A program made the position numbers and the translations under genes. A model generated the notes under the pieces. That model did no database searches and was not told the DNA's origin. It worked only from the letters and a program-made list of their open reading frames with translations. Below are positions 16,551-26,100 of a DNA stretch of 64,000 nt, piece after piece. Position 1 is the stretch's first letter. Every line of letters begins with the position of its first letter. Origin of the DNA: Xylophilus sp042867185 (GTDB taxonomy: Bacteria > Pseudomonadota > Gammaproteobacteria > Burkholderiales > Burkholderiaceae_C); the NCBI GenBank assembly GCA_042867185.1, contig JBHZQV010000004.1:62001-126000 (forward strand). Direction: 5' to 3'.

Positions 16551-17456
16551 TCAGAACATCGATTTTGTTAATGCTCTCGGTGCGTGCATCGCATGCACCA
16601 ATGCGGACTTCAGTGCCGCTTCGGGCAGTGACGAAGAGGGGTCGTCGCAATAACTCGCATAGATCTGCAGGGGTTCGACCTGGACATCGCTCGGGAGAAC
16701 CCCGATGGGAAATCGATCCGCCAGCAACTCCACCACCCGCTCCGGCAGCATGGCCACACCGAAACCCGCTTCCACCAACTGCACCATGGCCGAAATGGAG
16801 GAAATGGCGTGCACGCGCGGCGAAGGACTGCCCGCTTTCCGAAAAAGCTCGGTCAGCGCCAAATACGGCTGCGAACCGCGCTGAAAGGTCATCAGGTCGA
16901 GCGCGAGCAGGTCCTGTATGCGGTAGTTGTCCCGCACGTGCAGATCGGTGCGGCCGACAAAACACAGGGGCATGGCCGCCACCGCCTTCGAACGCATGCC
17001 GTGTCCGGTGGCGGGCAGTGCCGCAAATACCATGTCCTGTTTGCCGCGCTGCAGCCCTTCGACCAGCACCGGGGTGGTTTCGACCGTGAGTTCCAGGGCG
17101 AAATCCGGATGGGTCAGCCGCATGTGTTCGACCCAGTCCGTCAGCCAGCTGTGCACGACGGATTCGATCGCGCCTACCCGCAGCACCGCTTTGTGTGTCG
17201 AATCCTGTCCCATGTCGGCCCGCATCTGCATATGCATCTCGAGCAGTTTCTGCGCATGGAAATGAAAGCGCTGACCGGCGGCGGTGAGGCGAAAATGCTT
17301 GTTGCCGCGGTCGAGCAAAACCACGTTCAGCTCGCGCTCCAAAGCGGAGATACGACTTGAAATCGCCGACTGTGTGAGGTGGAGTTTCTCGGCTGCCCCG
17401 GTCACGCTTTTCAAAGTCACGGCCCAGTGGAAGGCTTCTACGAACCGGAGATTCAT
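16551..17456 (-). CDS. LysR-family transcriptional regulator
   Basis: A 301-residue LysR regulator. The winged HTH at residues 1-60 contains FHWAVTLKSVTGAAEKLHLT and QSAISSRISALERELNVVLL, and a substrate-binding domain covers about residues 85-300. Typical one-domain architecture and length. I chose ATG 17456 (MNLRFVEAFH), six residues inside the longer frame, because the family starts there. It lies on the same strand upstream of the MFS transporter gene and downstream of the FUSC gene by 37 bp. It most likely controls the transporter, with the co-inducer being the transported acid; both are inferences from neighbourhood. Confidence 0.87.
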   Translation of the reverse strand: MNLRFVEAFHWAVTLKSVTGAAEKLHLTQSAISSRISALERELNVVLLDRGNKHFRLTAAGQRFHFHAQKLLEMHMQMRADMGQDSTHKAVLRVGAIESVVHSWLTDWVEHMRLTHPDFALELTVETTPVLVEGLQRGKQDMVFAALPATGHGMRSKAVAAMPLCFVGRTDLHVRDNYRIQDLLALDLMTFQRGSQPYLALTELFRKAGSPSPRVHAISSISAMVQLVEAGFGVAMLPERVVELLADRFPIGVLPSDVQVEPLQIYASYCDDPSSSLPEAALKSALVHAMHAPRALTKSMF

Positions 17457-17493
17457 ACGGGTTGCAGCTTTCAATAGGAAGGCGGGGCGATTT

Positions 17494-19695
17494 CTATCCT
17501 GCGGCGGGCTGTTCGGTCAAGCGGGCCGCGCCCGCCCGCAGGGGCTCCACCATGCGGACGATCAAGGCCATTTGTATGTGCTGCAAGCCCACCCCCTCCA
17601 GGCCGTCCTGCGCTTCCAGCGCCGCGGCCATTGCCAGTGCTTCCGGGGCCGTGGCCTCGCCCTCGCGGTGCGCGAGCAATTGCGACCTCACACCGTCGAG
17701 CGCCTGCAACAGATAGGCCCCCGCCTGTTCCAGCAGCGGATCGCGGCCGTGGGCCGACACGGTACCGCGGTGCGCGCCCAGCGCCGAGAGGTAATTGAGC
17801 AGCGTGTGCGACAGCACCATGAAGCGGATCGCCGCCTCGCCGTTGCGGTGGAGGAAGCCCGGCTCCTGCAGCATCTGCGCCAGGGCCGACGAGAGCGCGG
17901 CGTCGGCGTTGTGCGCATTGCGGCGCGCGAGCCGGTAGTCGAGGTCGTCCTGCTTGCCGTGCACGTACTGCCGCAGTATCGCCTGCAGGTACTCTGCGCC
18001 GGCGCCGATGGCATGGGCCGCGGTGGTTTGCAGCCGGCGGCCTTGCCAGTCGGGCAGCACCAGAAACACGGCGACGCCGGCGATCAGGGCCCCGGCTACC
18101 GTATCGACCATCCGCGGCACGATCAGGTCGTAGCCGTTGCCGATCTGGTTGAAGCACAGCAGCACCAGCAGCGTAATGGCCCCGGTGGCCAGGGCGTATC
18201 GGTTGCGCCGCGCCGCGAAGAACACGATGCCCGCCCCGACCGCCAGCGTGGCCTGCACCAACGGCTGGTGGAACAGGCCGAACAGCATCCAGCCCACCAC
18301 CAGCCCGCCGAAGGTGCCGACCACCCGCTGCAGCATGCGCAGCCGCGTGGCGCCGTAGCCGGGCTGGCAGACGAAGAGCGTCGTCAGCACCACCCACCAG
18401 CCCTCCTGCACATGCATCAGCTGCATCGCCGCGTAGCCCGCACCCAGCGCCAGCGAGAGGCGCACCGCATGCCGGAACAGCGGCGACCCCAGGCCCAGTT
18501 GCTGGCGCACCCGGCCGAGCGCGTCGCGGGCGGTGCGGGGCGAGCGGTCGAACAGGCTGCTGTCGCGCTGCGCGTCGTGCTCGGCCGGCGGCCGTCCGGC
18601 GCTGGTGAGCTTCGCGTCCAGCGCGGCCAGGTTGTCGGCCAGCGCCTGCAGGGAGCGCAGCAACCGGGCGGTGCGGCCGGGCGCCTCGGGCCGGTCGGCG
18701 GGCGGGCGGTGGTGCAGATGGTCGATCGCGGCGCGCAGGTCGGCCATCGCCTGGAGGCTGTCGGGACGCTTCGCGAACGGCTCGCGCATCCGGATCGCGC
18801 GCGCCAGCTCCAGGCAGGCGCGGCCCTGCAGCGACAGGAGCCGCTGGCCGCGGAACATCACGTCGCTGTGGAAGAACGCATCGGTCAGCTCGTCGTAGGC
18901 GTAGTGGGACGAGCTGGCCCGCTCGTGCACGTCCTGTGCGATGAAGTACAGGCCCAGGTAGCGGCGCATCCGGGTGGAGGCCACCGCGCCGGTGCCGATG
19001 CGCCGGAACAGGCTTTCCTTGGCGGTATTGAGGGCTTGCACCACCCGGCCGTTGTGCTGAGCCAGCGCGATGCGGCGGCGGGCCACGTCGATGCCCCGCA
19101 CCGGCTCGAACATCGACGACTTGATCCACAGCGCCTCGGCCAGCTCGTCGAAGAGCAGGGCCAGGTTCTGCTGCACCGGCTGGTGCGTGAAGAGGGCCGC
19201 CCACGCCAGCGAGATCGCGCTGTACCAGGCGGCACCGGCCAGCAGCGGCAGCGGCCGCTGCCAGAAGCGGATGCCGCTGGCCGCCAGGTGCTCCAGGCCG
19301 ATGGCGGTGTAGAGCACCACGATCAGCGTCGCATAGCCGATCGCCCGGTAGCGCTCGCCCACCGCGCCCAGCAGGGTGAGGGCGAAGGCCGCGGCCGGCA
19401 GCGCCAGGCCGAACAGCAGCACATGGGACGCCAGGGCCTGCACCGCGAAGGCCACCGCGGCGAAGCAGCCCATCGTGACCAGCACCGCCCGCAGCCGGCC
19501 GCGCAGGCTGTCGTCGGTCTCGGCCAGCGCGCAGGCGATGACGCCCAACAGTACCGGCATCACCAGGTCCATCCGGCCGACGCTCCAGCACACGGCCATC
19601 ACGCTGCCCAGCGCCAGGGCGACCCGCAGGCTGTAGACGAAGGTGTCCTGTGCCCACAGGCGCCGCAACGCATGCCGGGCGGGGGTGAAATTCAT
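17494..19695 (-). CDS. FUSC / YccS-YhfK family inner membrane protein
   Basis: A 733-residue membrane protein with two blocks of about six spans (residues about 20-170 and 400-530), each followed by a cytoplasmic helical region. This is the duplicated fusaric-acid-resistance-like (FUSC/YccS) layout. The second block contains the family-like QEGWWVVLTTLFVCQPGYG. The YccS/YhfK members are about 700 residues and are of unknown or efflux-related function. The start is ATG 19695; the upstream frame adds nine residues without support. No periplasmic adaptor or outer-membrane channel gene lies beside it, so a tripartite aromatic-acid efflux role as in AaeAB is not supported here. It follows nrdR by 73 bp. 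Confidence 0.82.
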   Translation of the reverse strand: MNFTPARHALRRLWAQDTFVYSLRVALALGSVMAVCWSVGRMDLVMPVLLGVIACALAETDDSLRGRLRAVLVTMGCFAAVAFAVQALASHVLLFGLALPAAAFALTLLGAVGERYRAIGYATLIVVLYTAIGLEHLAASGIRFWQRPLPLLAGAAWYSAISLAWAALFTHQPVQQNLALLFDELAEALWIKSSMFEPVRGIDVARRRIALAQHNGRVVQALNTAKESLFRRIGTGAVASTRMRRYLGLYFIAQDVHERASSSHYAYDELTDAFFHSDVMFRGQRLLSLQGRACLELARAIRMREPFAKRPDSLQAMADLRAAIDHLHHRPPADRPEAPGRTARLLRSLQALADNLAALDAKLTSAGRPPAEHDAQRDSSLFDRSPRTARDALGRVRQQLGLGSPLFRHAVRLSLALGAGYAAMQLMHVQEGWWVVLTTLFVCQPGYGATRLRMLQRVVGTFGGLVVGWMLFGLFHQPLVQATLAVGAGIVFFAARRNRYALATGAITLLVLLCFNQIGNGYDLIVPRMVDTVAGALIAGVAVFLVLPDWQGRRLQTTAAHAIGAGAEYLQAILRQYVHGKQDDLDYRLARRNAHNADAALSSALAQMLQEPGFLHRNGEAAIRFMVLSHTLLNYLSALGAHRGTVSAHGRDPLLEQAGAYLLQALDGVRSQLLAHREGEATAPEALAMAAALEAQDGLEGVGLQHIQMALIVRMVEPLRAGAARLTEQPAAG

Positions 19696-19768
19696 GCGGC
19701 GTACGACGCAGGAAGCGCGCAAGTGTCGGGACCCTGCATGGGGGCGGCCGGGCGCATCGCCGGTGGCC

Positions 19769-20218
19769 TCAGGTACGGACCTCGTCCACCAGCGTCTTGA
19801 ACTCGTCGATGTCCTCGAAGCTGCGGTAGACGCTCGCGAAGCGCACGTAGGCCACCTTGTCGAGGCGCTTCAGCTCCCGCATGACCAGCTCGCCGATGCG
19901 GTTGGAGGGCAGCTCGCGCAGGCCCAGCGCGAGCAGCGTCTCCTCGATCCGCTCGACCGCCGCATCGACCTGCTCGACGCCGATCGGGCGCTTGCGCAGC
20001 GCCAGGTTCATCGACGCGCGCAGCTTCTCGCGCCGGTAGTCGACGCGCCGGCCGTCCTTCTTGACCAGCGCCGGCAGGCTGACGTCCGGCCGCTCGTAGG
20101 TGGTGAAACGCTTGTCGCAGGCACCGCACCGGCGCCGGCGCCGCACCGAGGTGCCGTCTTCGGCCACCCGCGTCTCCACCACCTGGGTGTCGGGGTGGTT
20201 GCAGAAGGGGCACTTCAC
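19769..20218 (-). CDS. nrdR: transcriptional repressor NrdR
   Basis: A 149-residue NrdR, the nucleotide-sensing repressor of ribonucleotide reductase genes. The zinc ribbon uses Cys3/Cys6 and Cys31/Cys34 (CPFC, CGAC) followed by KRFTTYERPD. An ATP-cone domain (about 48-138) binds ATP/dATP, with KKDGRRVDYRREKL at its start and VAYVRFASVYRSFEDIDEF at its end. Length and sequence are fully typical. It lies 40 bp downstream of glyA, a frequent arrangement in betaproteobacteria, and is likely co-transcribed with it. Targets would be NrdR boxes upstream of nrd operons outside the window. Confidence 0.97.
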   Translation of the reverse strand: MKCPFCNHPDTQVVETRVAEDGTSVRRRRRCGACDKRFTTYERPDVSLPALVKKDGRRVDYRREKLRASMNLALRKRPIGVEQVDAAVERIEETLLALGLRELPSNRIGELVMRELKRLDKVAYVRFASVYRSFEDIDEFKTLVDEVRT

Positions 20219-20258
20219 GGCGGGGCGGCGCGCAGGCAGCGATGGCGGCGAACAGGCG

Positions 20259-21503
20259 TCAACCGTAGACCGGGAAGCGGCTCGTCAGGGCATGCACCTT
20301 GGCGCGCACCGCGTCGATGTGGGCCGTGTCGCGCGGGTTGTCCAGCACGTCGGCGATCAGGTGGGCGGTCGCGCGGGCCTCGTCGTCCTTGAAGCCGCGG
20401 GTGGTCATCGCCGGGGTGCCGATGCGCACGCCGCTGGTGACCATCGGCTTCTCGGGGTCGTTCGGGATCGCGTTCTTGTTGATCGTCATGTGGGCGCTGC
20501 CCAGCACCGCTTCGGCTTCCTTGCCGGTGATGCCCTTGGCGCGCAGGTCGACCAGCATCACGTGACTCTCGGTGCGGCCGCTCACGATGCGCAGGCCGCG
20601 CTCGGTGAGGGTGTCGGCGACGATGCGGGCGTTCTTGGCCACCTGCTGCTGGTAGGTCTTGAACGCGGGCTGCAGCGCTTCCTTGAAGGCCACCGCCTTG
20701 GCCGCGATCACGTGCATCAGCGGGCCGCCCTGCAGGCCGGGGAAGATGGCGCTGTTGATCGCCTTCTCGTGCTGGGCCTTCATCAGGATGATGCCGCCGC
20801 GCGGGCCGCGCAGGCTCTTGTGGGTGGTGGACGTCACCACGTCGGCATGCGGCACCGGGTTGGGATACTCGCCCGCGGCGATCAGGCCGGCATAGTGGGC
20901 CATGTCGACCATGAAGATCGCGCCCACGTCCTTGGCCACCTTGGCGAAACGCTCGAAGTCGATGCGCAGGCTGTAGGCGGAGGCTCCGGCCACGATCAGC
21001 TTGGGCTTGGTCTCGTGGGCCTTGCGCTCCATCGCGTCGTAGTCGATCTCTTCCTTCTCGTTCAGTCCGTAGGAGACGGCGTTGAACCACTTGCCGCTCA
21101 TGTTGAGCGGCATGCCGTGGGTCAGGTGGCCGCCTTCGGCGAGCGACATGCCCAAGATGGTGTCGCCCGGCTTCAGGAAGGCGAGAAACACCGCTTCGTT
21201 GGCCGAGGCACCGCAATGGGGCTGCACGTTGGCGGCGTCGGCGCCGAAGATCTGCTTGACCCGGTCGATGGCCAGCTGCTCGGCCACGTCGACATGCTCG
21301 CAGCCGCCGTAGTAGCGCTTGCCCGGGTAGCCTTCGGCGTACTTGTTGGTGAGCTGGGTGCCCTGGGCCCACATCACCGCCGGAGACGCGTAGTTCTCGC
21401 TGGCGATCAGTTCGATGTGGTGTTCCTGGCGGGCGTTCTCGGCCTGGATGGCGGCGAAGATTTCAGGGTCGGCTTGCTCGACGAGCAGATTGCGGTGGTA
21501 CAT
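20259..21503 (-). CDS. glyA: serine hydroxymethyltransferase
   Basis: A 414-residue serine hydroxymethyltransferase, the PLP enzyme that interconverts serine plus tetrahydrofolate with glycine plus methylene-tetrahydrofolate. The PLP-lysine motif is STTHKSLRGPRGG; other family segments are ELIASENYASPAVM and GGCEHVDVAEQLAIDR. Length is standard. The start ATG at 21503 (MYHRNLLVEQADPEIF) is the family start; the frame stays open for 29 codons upstream without homology. It heads a glyA-nrdR unit, with the FUSC gene possibly trailing. No glycine riboswitch aptamer was recognised in the 270 bp upstream. Confidence 0.97.
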   Translation of the reverse strand: MYHRNLLVEQADPEIFAAIQAENARQEHHIELIASENYASPAVMWAQGTQLTNKYAEGYPGKRYYGGCEHVDVAEQLAIDRVKQIFGADAANVQPHCGASANEAVFLAFLKPGDTILGMSLAEGGHLTHGMPLNMSGKWFNAVSYGLNEKEEIDYDAMERKAHETKPKLIVAGASAYSLRIDFERFAKVAKDVGAIFMVDMAHYAGLIAAGEYPNPVPHADVVTSTTHKSLRGPRGGIILMKAQHEKAINSAIFPGLQGGPLMHVIAAKAVAFKEALQPAFKTYQQQVAKNARIVADTLTERGLRIVSGRTESHVMLVDLRAKGITGKEAEAVLGSAHMTINKNAIPNDPEKPMVTSGVRIGTPAMTTRGFKDDEARATAHLIADVLDNPRDTAHIDAVRAKVHALTSRFPVYG

Positions 21504-21775
21504 GGTGGCAGTCCTGACAGACGTGGTCCCTCTGAATGGTGCACGGTGCACGGTTCCAGGAAGGGCTGCCCAGGCGAACGGCTGAAACACCCAGGTGCCT
21601 GCGGCATCCGGGGCGGTACGCTTCCCAGTGGTTGTCGAGGGCGCGTGCCCTGCGGTGGTTCCACGTCAGCGGCAGCCTGTCCGCCAGAGCGGGGGCCGCG
21701 CCTATCGCCAGTCGCGTACTACGGTATTTTAACGCACCCGGTCTGCCGGGGCATTGCTGCGAAGACCTTGCCGAA

Positions 21776-22660
21776 TCAACGGGCGTCGACGGCTTCCGAC
21801 GCATCGGTCGCCAGGGCCACCAGCTTCGGCGTCGCGGCCGGAGCGGCGGGTGCGTGGGCCGGGGCCTCGACCTTGATCGGCTGGGCGGGCGCAGGCGTTG
21901 CGGCAGGCGGCGGCGCCACGATCGCGGGCGGCAGGACCGGCACGTTCTTGCCGAGCGCCACCGAGCGGAGCCGGCCGTGCTCGGCCAGCACCTTGGCGGC
22001 GTAGCCGCCGTCGTCCTCCATGTTGGCGGCGCCCACGTAGTAGCGCAGGCCGGCCTGCAGCGACCCGGCGCGGGCGATGCATTCCTGCAGCACCTTCACC
22101 CCGACCCGCAGGTTGGTGACGGGGTCGAAGGCCGCCAGCTGGCCGCCGAAGTGCTGGTACTTGTCGGTGTGCACCCGGGTCATGACCTGCATCAGGCCCT
22201 GCGCGCCCACCGGGCTCTGGGCGAACGGGTTGAAGCCCGATTCGACCGCCATGATCGCGAGGATCAGCGTCGGGTCGAGCTTGGTGCGGGCGCCGGTCTC
22301 GAAAGCCTCGGCCACCAGCGCACCGATCGGCTCGGGCGCCACCCGGTACTTCTTGCTCAGCCAGAACGCGACCGCGGCCTGGGCCTTGGGCAGTTCCTGC
22401 GGGTTGGTCGCGGTGGCACGCTCCACCGCATCGCGCTGGATCGGCAGGCCGACCTGCTCGACCAGGCGGGCCTGCAGCAGGCCCATCAGTTGCGCTTCGC
22501 CGGATTGGCGGAGGTCTCCCCGAAGGAACAGCGTCAGGGCGGCGAAAGCCACCAGGAGGCCGATCAGGGCAAAACCGTTGTGCGTGATCTCGAAAAATCC
22601 CTCGGCGACGTCTGCGGCGAAAGTCCGCGCGGCCTGGGCTATTTTTCCTAACGCTGTCAT
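21776..22660 (-). CDS. lytic transglycosylase (SLT domain), membrane-anchored
   Basis: A 294-residue protein with one N-terminal membrane span (about residues 28-46, FALIGLLVAFAALTLFL) and a periplasmic SLT domain (about 110-235). The catalytic Glu lies in AIMAVESGFNPFAQSP, followed by GAQGLMQVM and a late GLRYYVGAANMED, all standard for Slt/MltC-type murein transglycosylases that cleave MurNAc-GlcNAc bonds to anhydro products. The C-terminal 70 residues are Ala/Pro-rich and low complexity. It is transcribed on the same strand as glyA with a 272-bp gap containing the probable glyA promoter. Confidence 0.88.
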   Translation of the reverse strand: MTALGKIAQAARTFAADVAEGFFEITHNGFALIGLLVAFAALTLFLRGDLRQSGEAQLMGLLQARLVEQVGLPIQRDAVERATATNPQELPKAQAAVAFWLSKKYRVAPEPIGALVAEAFETGARTKLDPTLILAIMAVESGFNPFAQSPVGAQGLMQVMTRVHTDKYQHFGGQLAAFDPVTNLRVGVKVLQECIARAGSLQAGLRYYVGAANMEDDGGYAAKVLAEHGRLRSVALGKNVPVLPPAIVAPPPAATPAPAQPIKVEAPAHAPAAPAATPKLVALATDASEAVDAR

Positions 22661-23179
22661 CGCTCTTCCTTTCTACACGAGGGAGGCCGGCCTGCGCGCC
22701 ACATGCCAGGCATGTCTCGCAGGAGAACGGTCGCTCGTTTGGATTGGGTCGCCATCGGATCCGTGCAGGCCCTGCCGCGATGGGGCAGGGGCAACGAATC
22801 GACTTAGCCGGTTGGTCGGCAGCGGGGGTCGGGGTCCCATTTCGGGAACGGGCGGATTCTAGGAGGCTTCCAAATAACGAGTCAACTATAAAGATTGAGA
22901 TCTATATTCCATATGTGTCTTTAAAAACGGTGTTGTGAGCGGGTGGCACATTACTTTTCCCAGGCGAAAAGAGTGTTTCCGGATGAAAGCCGGGTGATGT
23001 CCTACCCGGTGGGGCGACGGGCGGCAGGAGGGCTCCGGAGCCTGTGTGGCACGGTACGCGGGCGTTCGCGCCGGCTGCGCGGGCGACACGAAGCCACCGC
23101 CGAATCCCCGAACCCGCCCCGCCCGCATGACCGACACTCAGCCGATGCCGATCCCCATCCCCCGCGCGGAACTGCCGCG
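22661..23179. other. 519-bp non-coding divergent promoter region with an AT-rich island
   Basis: The gap separates the divergent transglycosylase and DUF748 genes. Positions about 22860-22940 are strikingly A+T-rich (for example gattgagatctatattccat), unlike the rest of the window. An open frame from 22943 joins the DUF748 gene but encodes an Arg/Pro-rich sequence unlike the family and is rejected as an N-terminal extension. No RNA gene or specific operator is recognised. Confidence 0.5.
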
Positions 23180-26100
23180 ATGAGCGTAGACCGCATCCCC
23201 CCCGCGCACCGCGCGCTGCGCTACCTGCGCGCGACAGGCATCCTGCTGGCCGCCTTCGGATTCCTCGTCTTCCTGGCCTGGTGGGGCGTGCCGCACCTGG
23301 TGCGGCACCAGTTGGAAACGGCCGGCTCCGAGCGCCTGGGCCGCGCGGTCACCGCGGGCCGGATCGACTTCCGCCCCTGGCGTCTGGAGCTGCGGATGCG
23401 CGACCTGGCGGTGGCCGGGCCGACGCCCCAGGCACCGCCGCAACTGCGGATCGACGCGGTGCGGCTGCGGCTGGCCTGGTCGTCGGTGCGCTATCTGGCG
23501 CCGGTGGTGCGCACGCTGCGGATCGAGCAACCCCGGCTGCGCATCGCGCACAAGGGCCAGGGCGGCTTCGACATCGACGACATCCTGGCGCGGCTCGACC
23601 GCACGCCCCGCGATCCCGCGGCGGCACCGGTGCGCTTCTCGCTGCACGACCTGGAACTGCGCGGCGGCGAGGTCGATTTCGACGACCGTGGCCGCGCCCA
23701 TGCGGTGCGCGACCTGGGTCTGCGGCTGCCGCTGCTCAGCAGCCTGGCCGCCCAGCGCGAGACGGCGGCCGAGCCGCACCTGGCCTTCACCCTCGACGGC
23801 AGCCGCTTCGACAGCTCGGCCCAGGCCACGCCCTTCGCCTCCACCCGCGAGGGCGAGGCGACGCTGCGCTTCGAGGGCCTCGACCTGGCGCCCTATCTGA
23901 CCTACCTGCCCGCCGGCCTGCCGGTGCGCCTGGCGCGGGGAACGCTGGACGCCGAGGTGCATGCCTCGTTCCGCCAGGCCGAAATGCCGACGCCGGCCCA
24001 CCTCGACATCCGTGGCCGTCTCACCGCGCACGGCCCCGCACTGCAGGACGCCGACGGGCAAGAGGTGCTCCGCGCCGAGCGGCTGGAGGTGGAGGTGACC
24101 CAGCTGCGGCCTTTCGCGCGCGAGGTGTCGATCGGCCAGGTGACGCTGCAGGCGCCGCACGCCACGGTGCGCCGCCGCAGCGACGGCCGTATCGCGGGGG
24201 CCGGCACGCCCGCGGCCGCAGCGGAGCCGGCCGCCGCCGCCGACGGCAAGGCCGGTCCCGCCGCGCCGGCAGCGCCGGCAGTGCCGAATGCTGCCGCCGC
24301 CAGGACGGCGACCCCGCCCTGGACCGTCGCCCTGTCCCGTCTCACGATCGCCCAGGGCCGGGTGGACTGGCAGGACGCGACCACCGAGCCCGCCGCCGCA
24401 CTGGCCCTGACCGGTCTGGCGCTCGACCTGCAGGGCGCCGCCTGGCCGGTGAAGCAGCCGGCGCGCCTGGCCGCATCGGCCGAGGCGACCGGCACCACGG
24501 CCGGCCTGAAGGGCGCTCCGGCCGAAGGCCCCGCCACCGGCACGCGCCTGTCGGTCCAGGGCACGGTGGCCCCCGCCGCGGTGGCGCTCGACATCGACAG
24601 CGGCGCACTTCCCTTGGCCTGGGCGGCCCCCTATCTGAAGGGCGTGCTGGCACCGACCGTGGCCGGCACGCTCACCACCCAGGCGGCGGTGCGGTGGTCG
24701 CCCGCCGGCACCGTGGTCGAGGCGAAGGCCCTGCGTGTCGCCGACCTGGCCCTGGCCGGCCGCGCGGGCGGCGAAGCCCTGGCCGGCGTGCGCCGCCTGA
24801 CGCTGGACGGCGCCAGGCTGGACACCGCGCGCCGCAGCGTCTCCTTGCCGCAGGTGGGTATCTCGGCGCCGCAGTTGCGCCTGGCACGCGATGCGCGGGG
24901 CCGGTGGATGTTCGAGGACTGGCGCGTCGAGGCCGCTGCGGGGCAGGCCGGTTCGCCGACGGCGGCGGCGACGACGGTGGAGAAGGACGCGCGCACTGCC
25001 GGTGGAGCGCCACCCGCGCCCGCGCCCGCGCCCGCGGCTGCGGCTGCGGCCGCCGCGCCGTGGTCGGTCGCCATCGGCCAGCTGGCGCTCGACGAGGGCG
25101 CCCTGCAGTTCCGCGATGCCAGCCGCACCCCCGTGGTGGCCGTCGACGTGTCCGAGCTGCAGCTGGACACCGGCCGCCTCCAGTGGCCGCTGCCCACGGG
25201 CAACGCGCCGGTCACCGTCGATCTCTCCGCCCGCATCGGCGAGGCGCAGGAAACCGCGCCGGCCGGCCGGGGACGGGGCACCGCGGCGGCCGACGGGCGC
25301 ACCCGGTTCCGCGGCACCGTCGCGCCGTCGCCGCTGGCCGTCGCCGGCCGGCTCGAGGCGCGGCGGGTGCCGCTGCAGGCCTTCGAGCCGTACTTCGACG
25401 ACCTGCTCAACGTGCAGGTGGCACGGGCCGAGGTGGGCTATACCGGCGAGGTCAAGCTCGCCACCGCGCCCGCCGGTGCGCAGTGGCAGCTCGACGGCGA
25501 CGGCACGGTGGAGAACGTGCGCATCCTCAGCGCCGCACCCGACGCGCCGGCCACCGCGCCGGTGTCCGAGGCCCGGGTGGCGACGGCCGCGCCGTCGCGG
25601 CGGGGCGGCGCGCTGTCGGTCGGCGCCTTCTCGCGCGGCGCCACATCGCTGCTCGGCTGGGGCAACCTGGAGTTGCGCGGCCTGTCGGTCGCATCGGCCC
25701 CCGGCAGCGCGCTGCGGGCCTCGGTGAACGACACCGTCTGGAGCGATTTCTTCGCCCGCATCGCGATCGACCCCAACGGCCGCAGCAACCTGCGCGACCT
25801 GGTGAAGAAACCGGCGGCGGATGCTCCTGAAAATATAGCAGCAGGCCGTGGTGCAGCGCCGGCCGCGGCACCGAAGGATGCGCAAAAGCCGGCCCCGGTA
25901 GTGCGGGTCGGCCCGGTGCGGTTCGTCAACGGCCGGGTGCTGTTCTCCGACCGGTTCATCCAACCGTCGTACGAAGCCAACCTGAGCGAGCTGACCGGCC
26001 AGCTCGGCGGCTTCATCTCGGCACCGGCCGCCGCGGCCGACGGCGCGAACGCCGGCCCGGCGATGGCCGACCTGAGCCTGCGCGGCAAGGTCGAGGGCAC

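Noticed and set aside
21504..21775. Glycine riboswitch upstream of glyA
   Set aside because: No tandem aptamer pattern or conserved core was recognised in the 272 bp.
22943..23179. N-terminal extension of the DUF748 protein
   Set aside because: The added residues are Arg/Pro-rich and would place a long basic tail before the membrane anchor; ATG 23180 gives a normal start.
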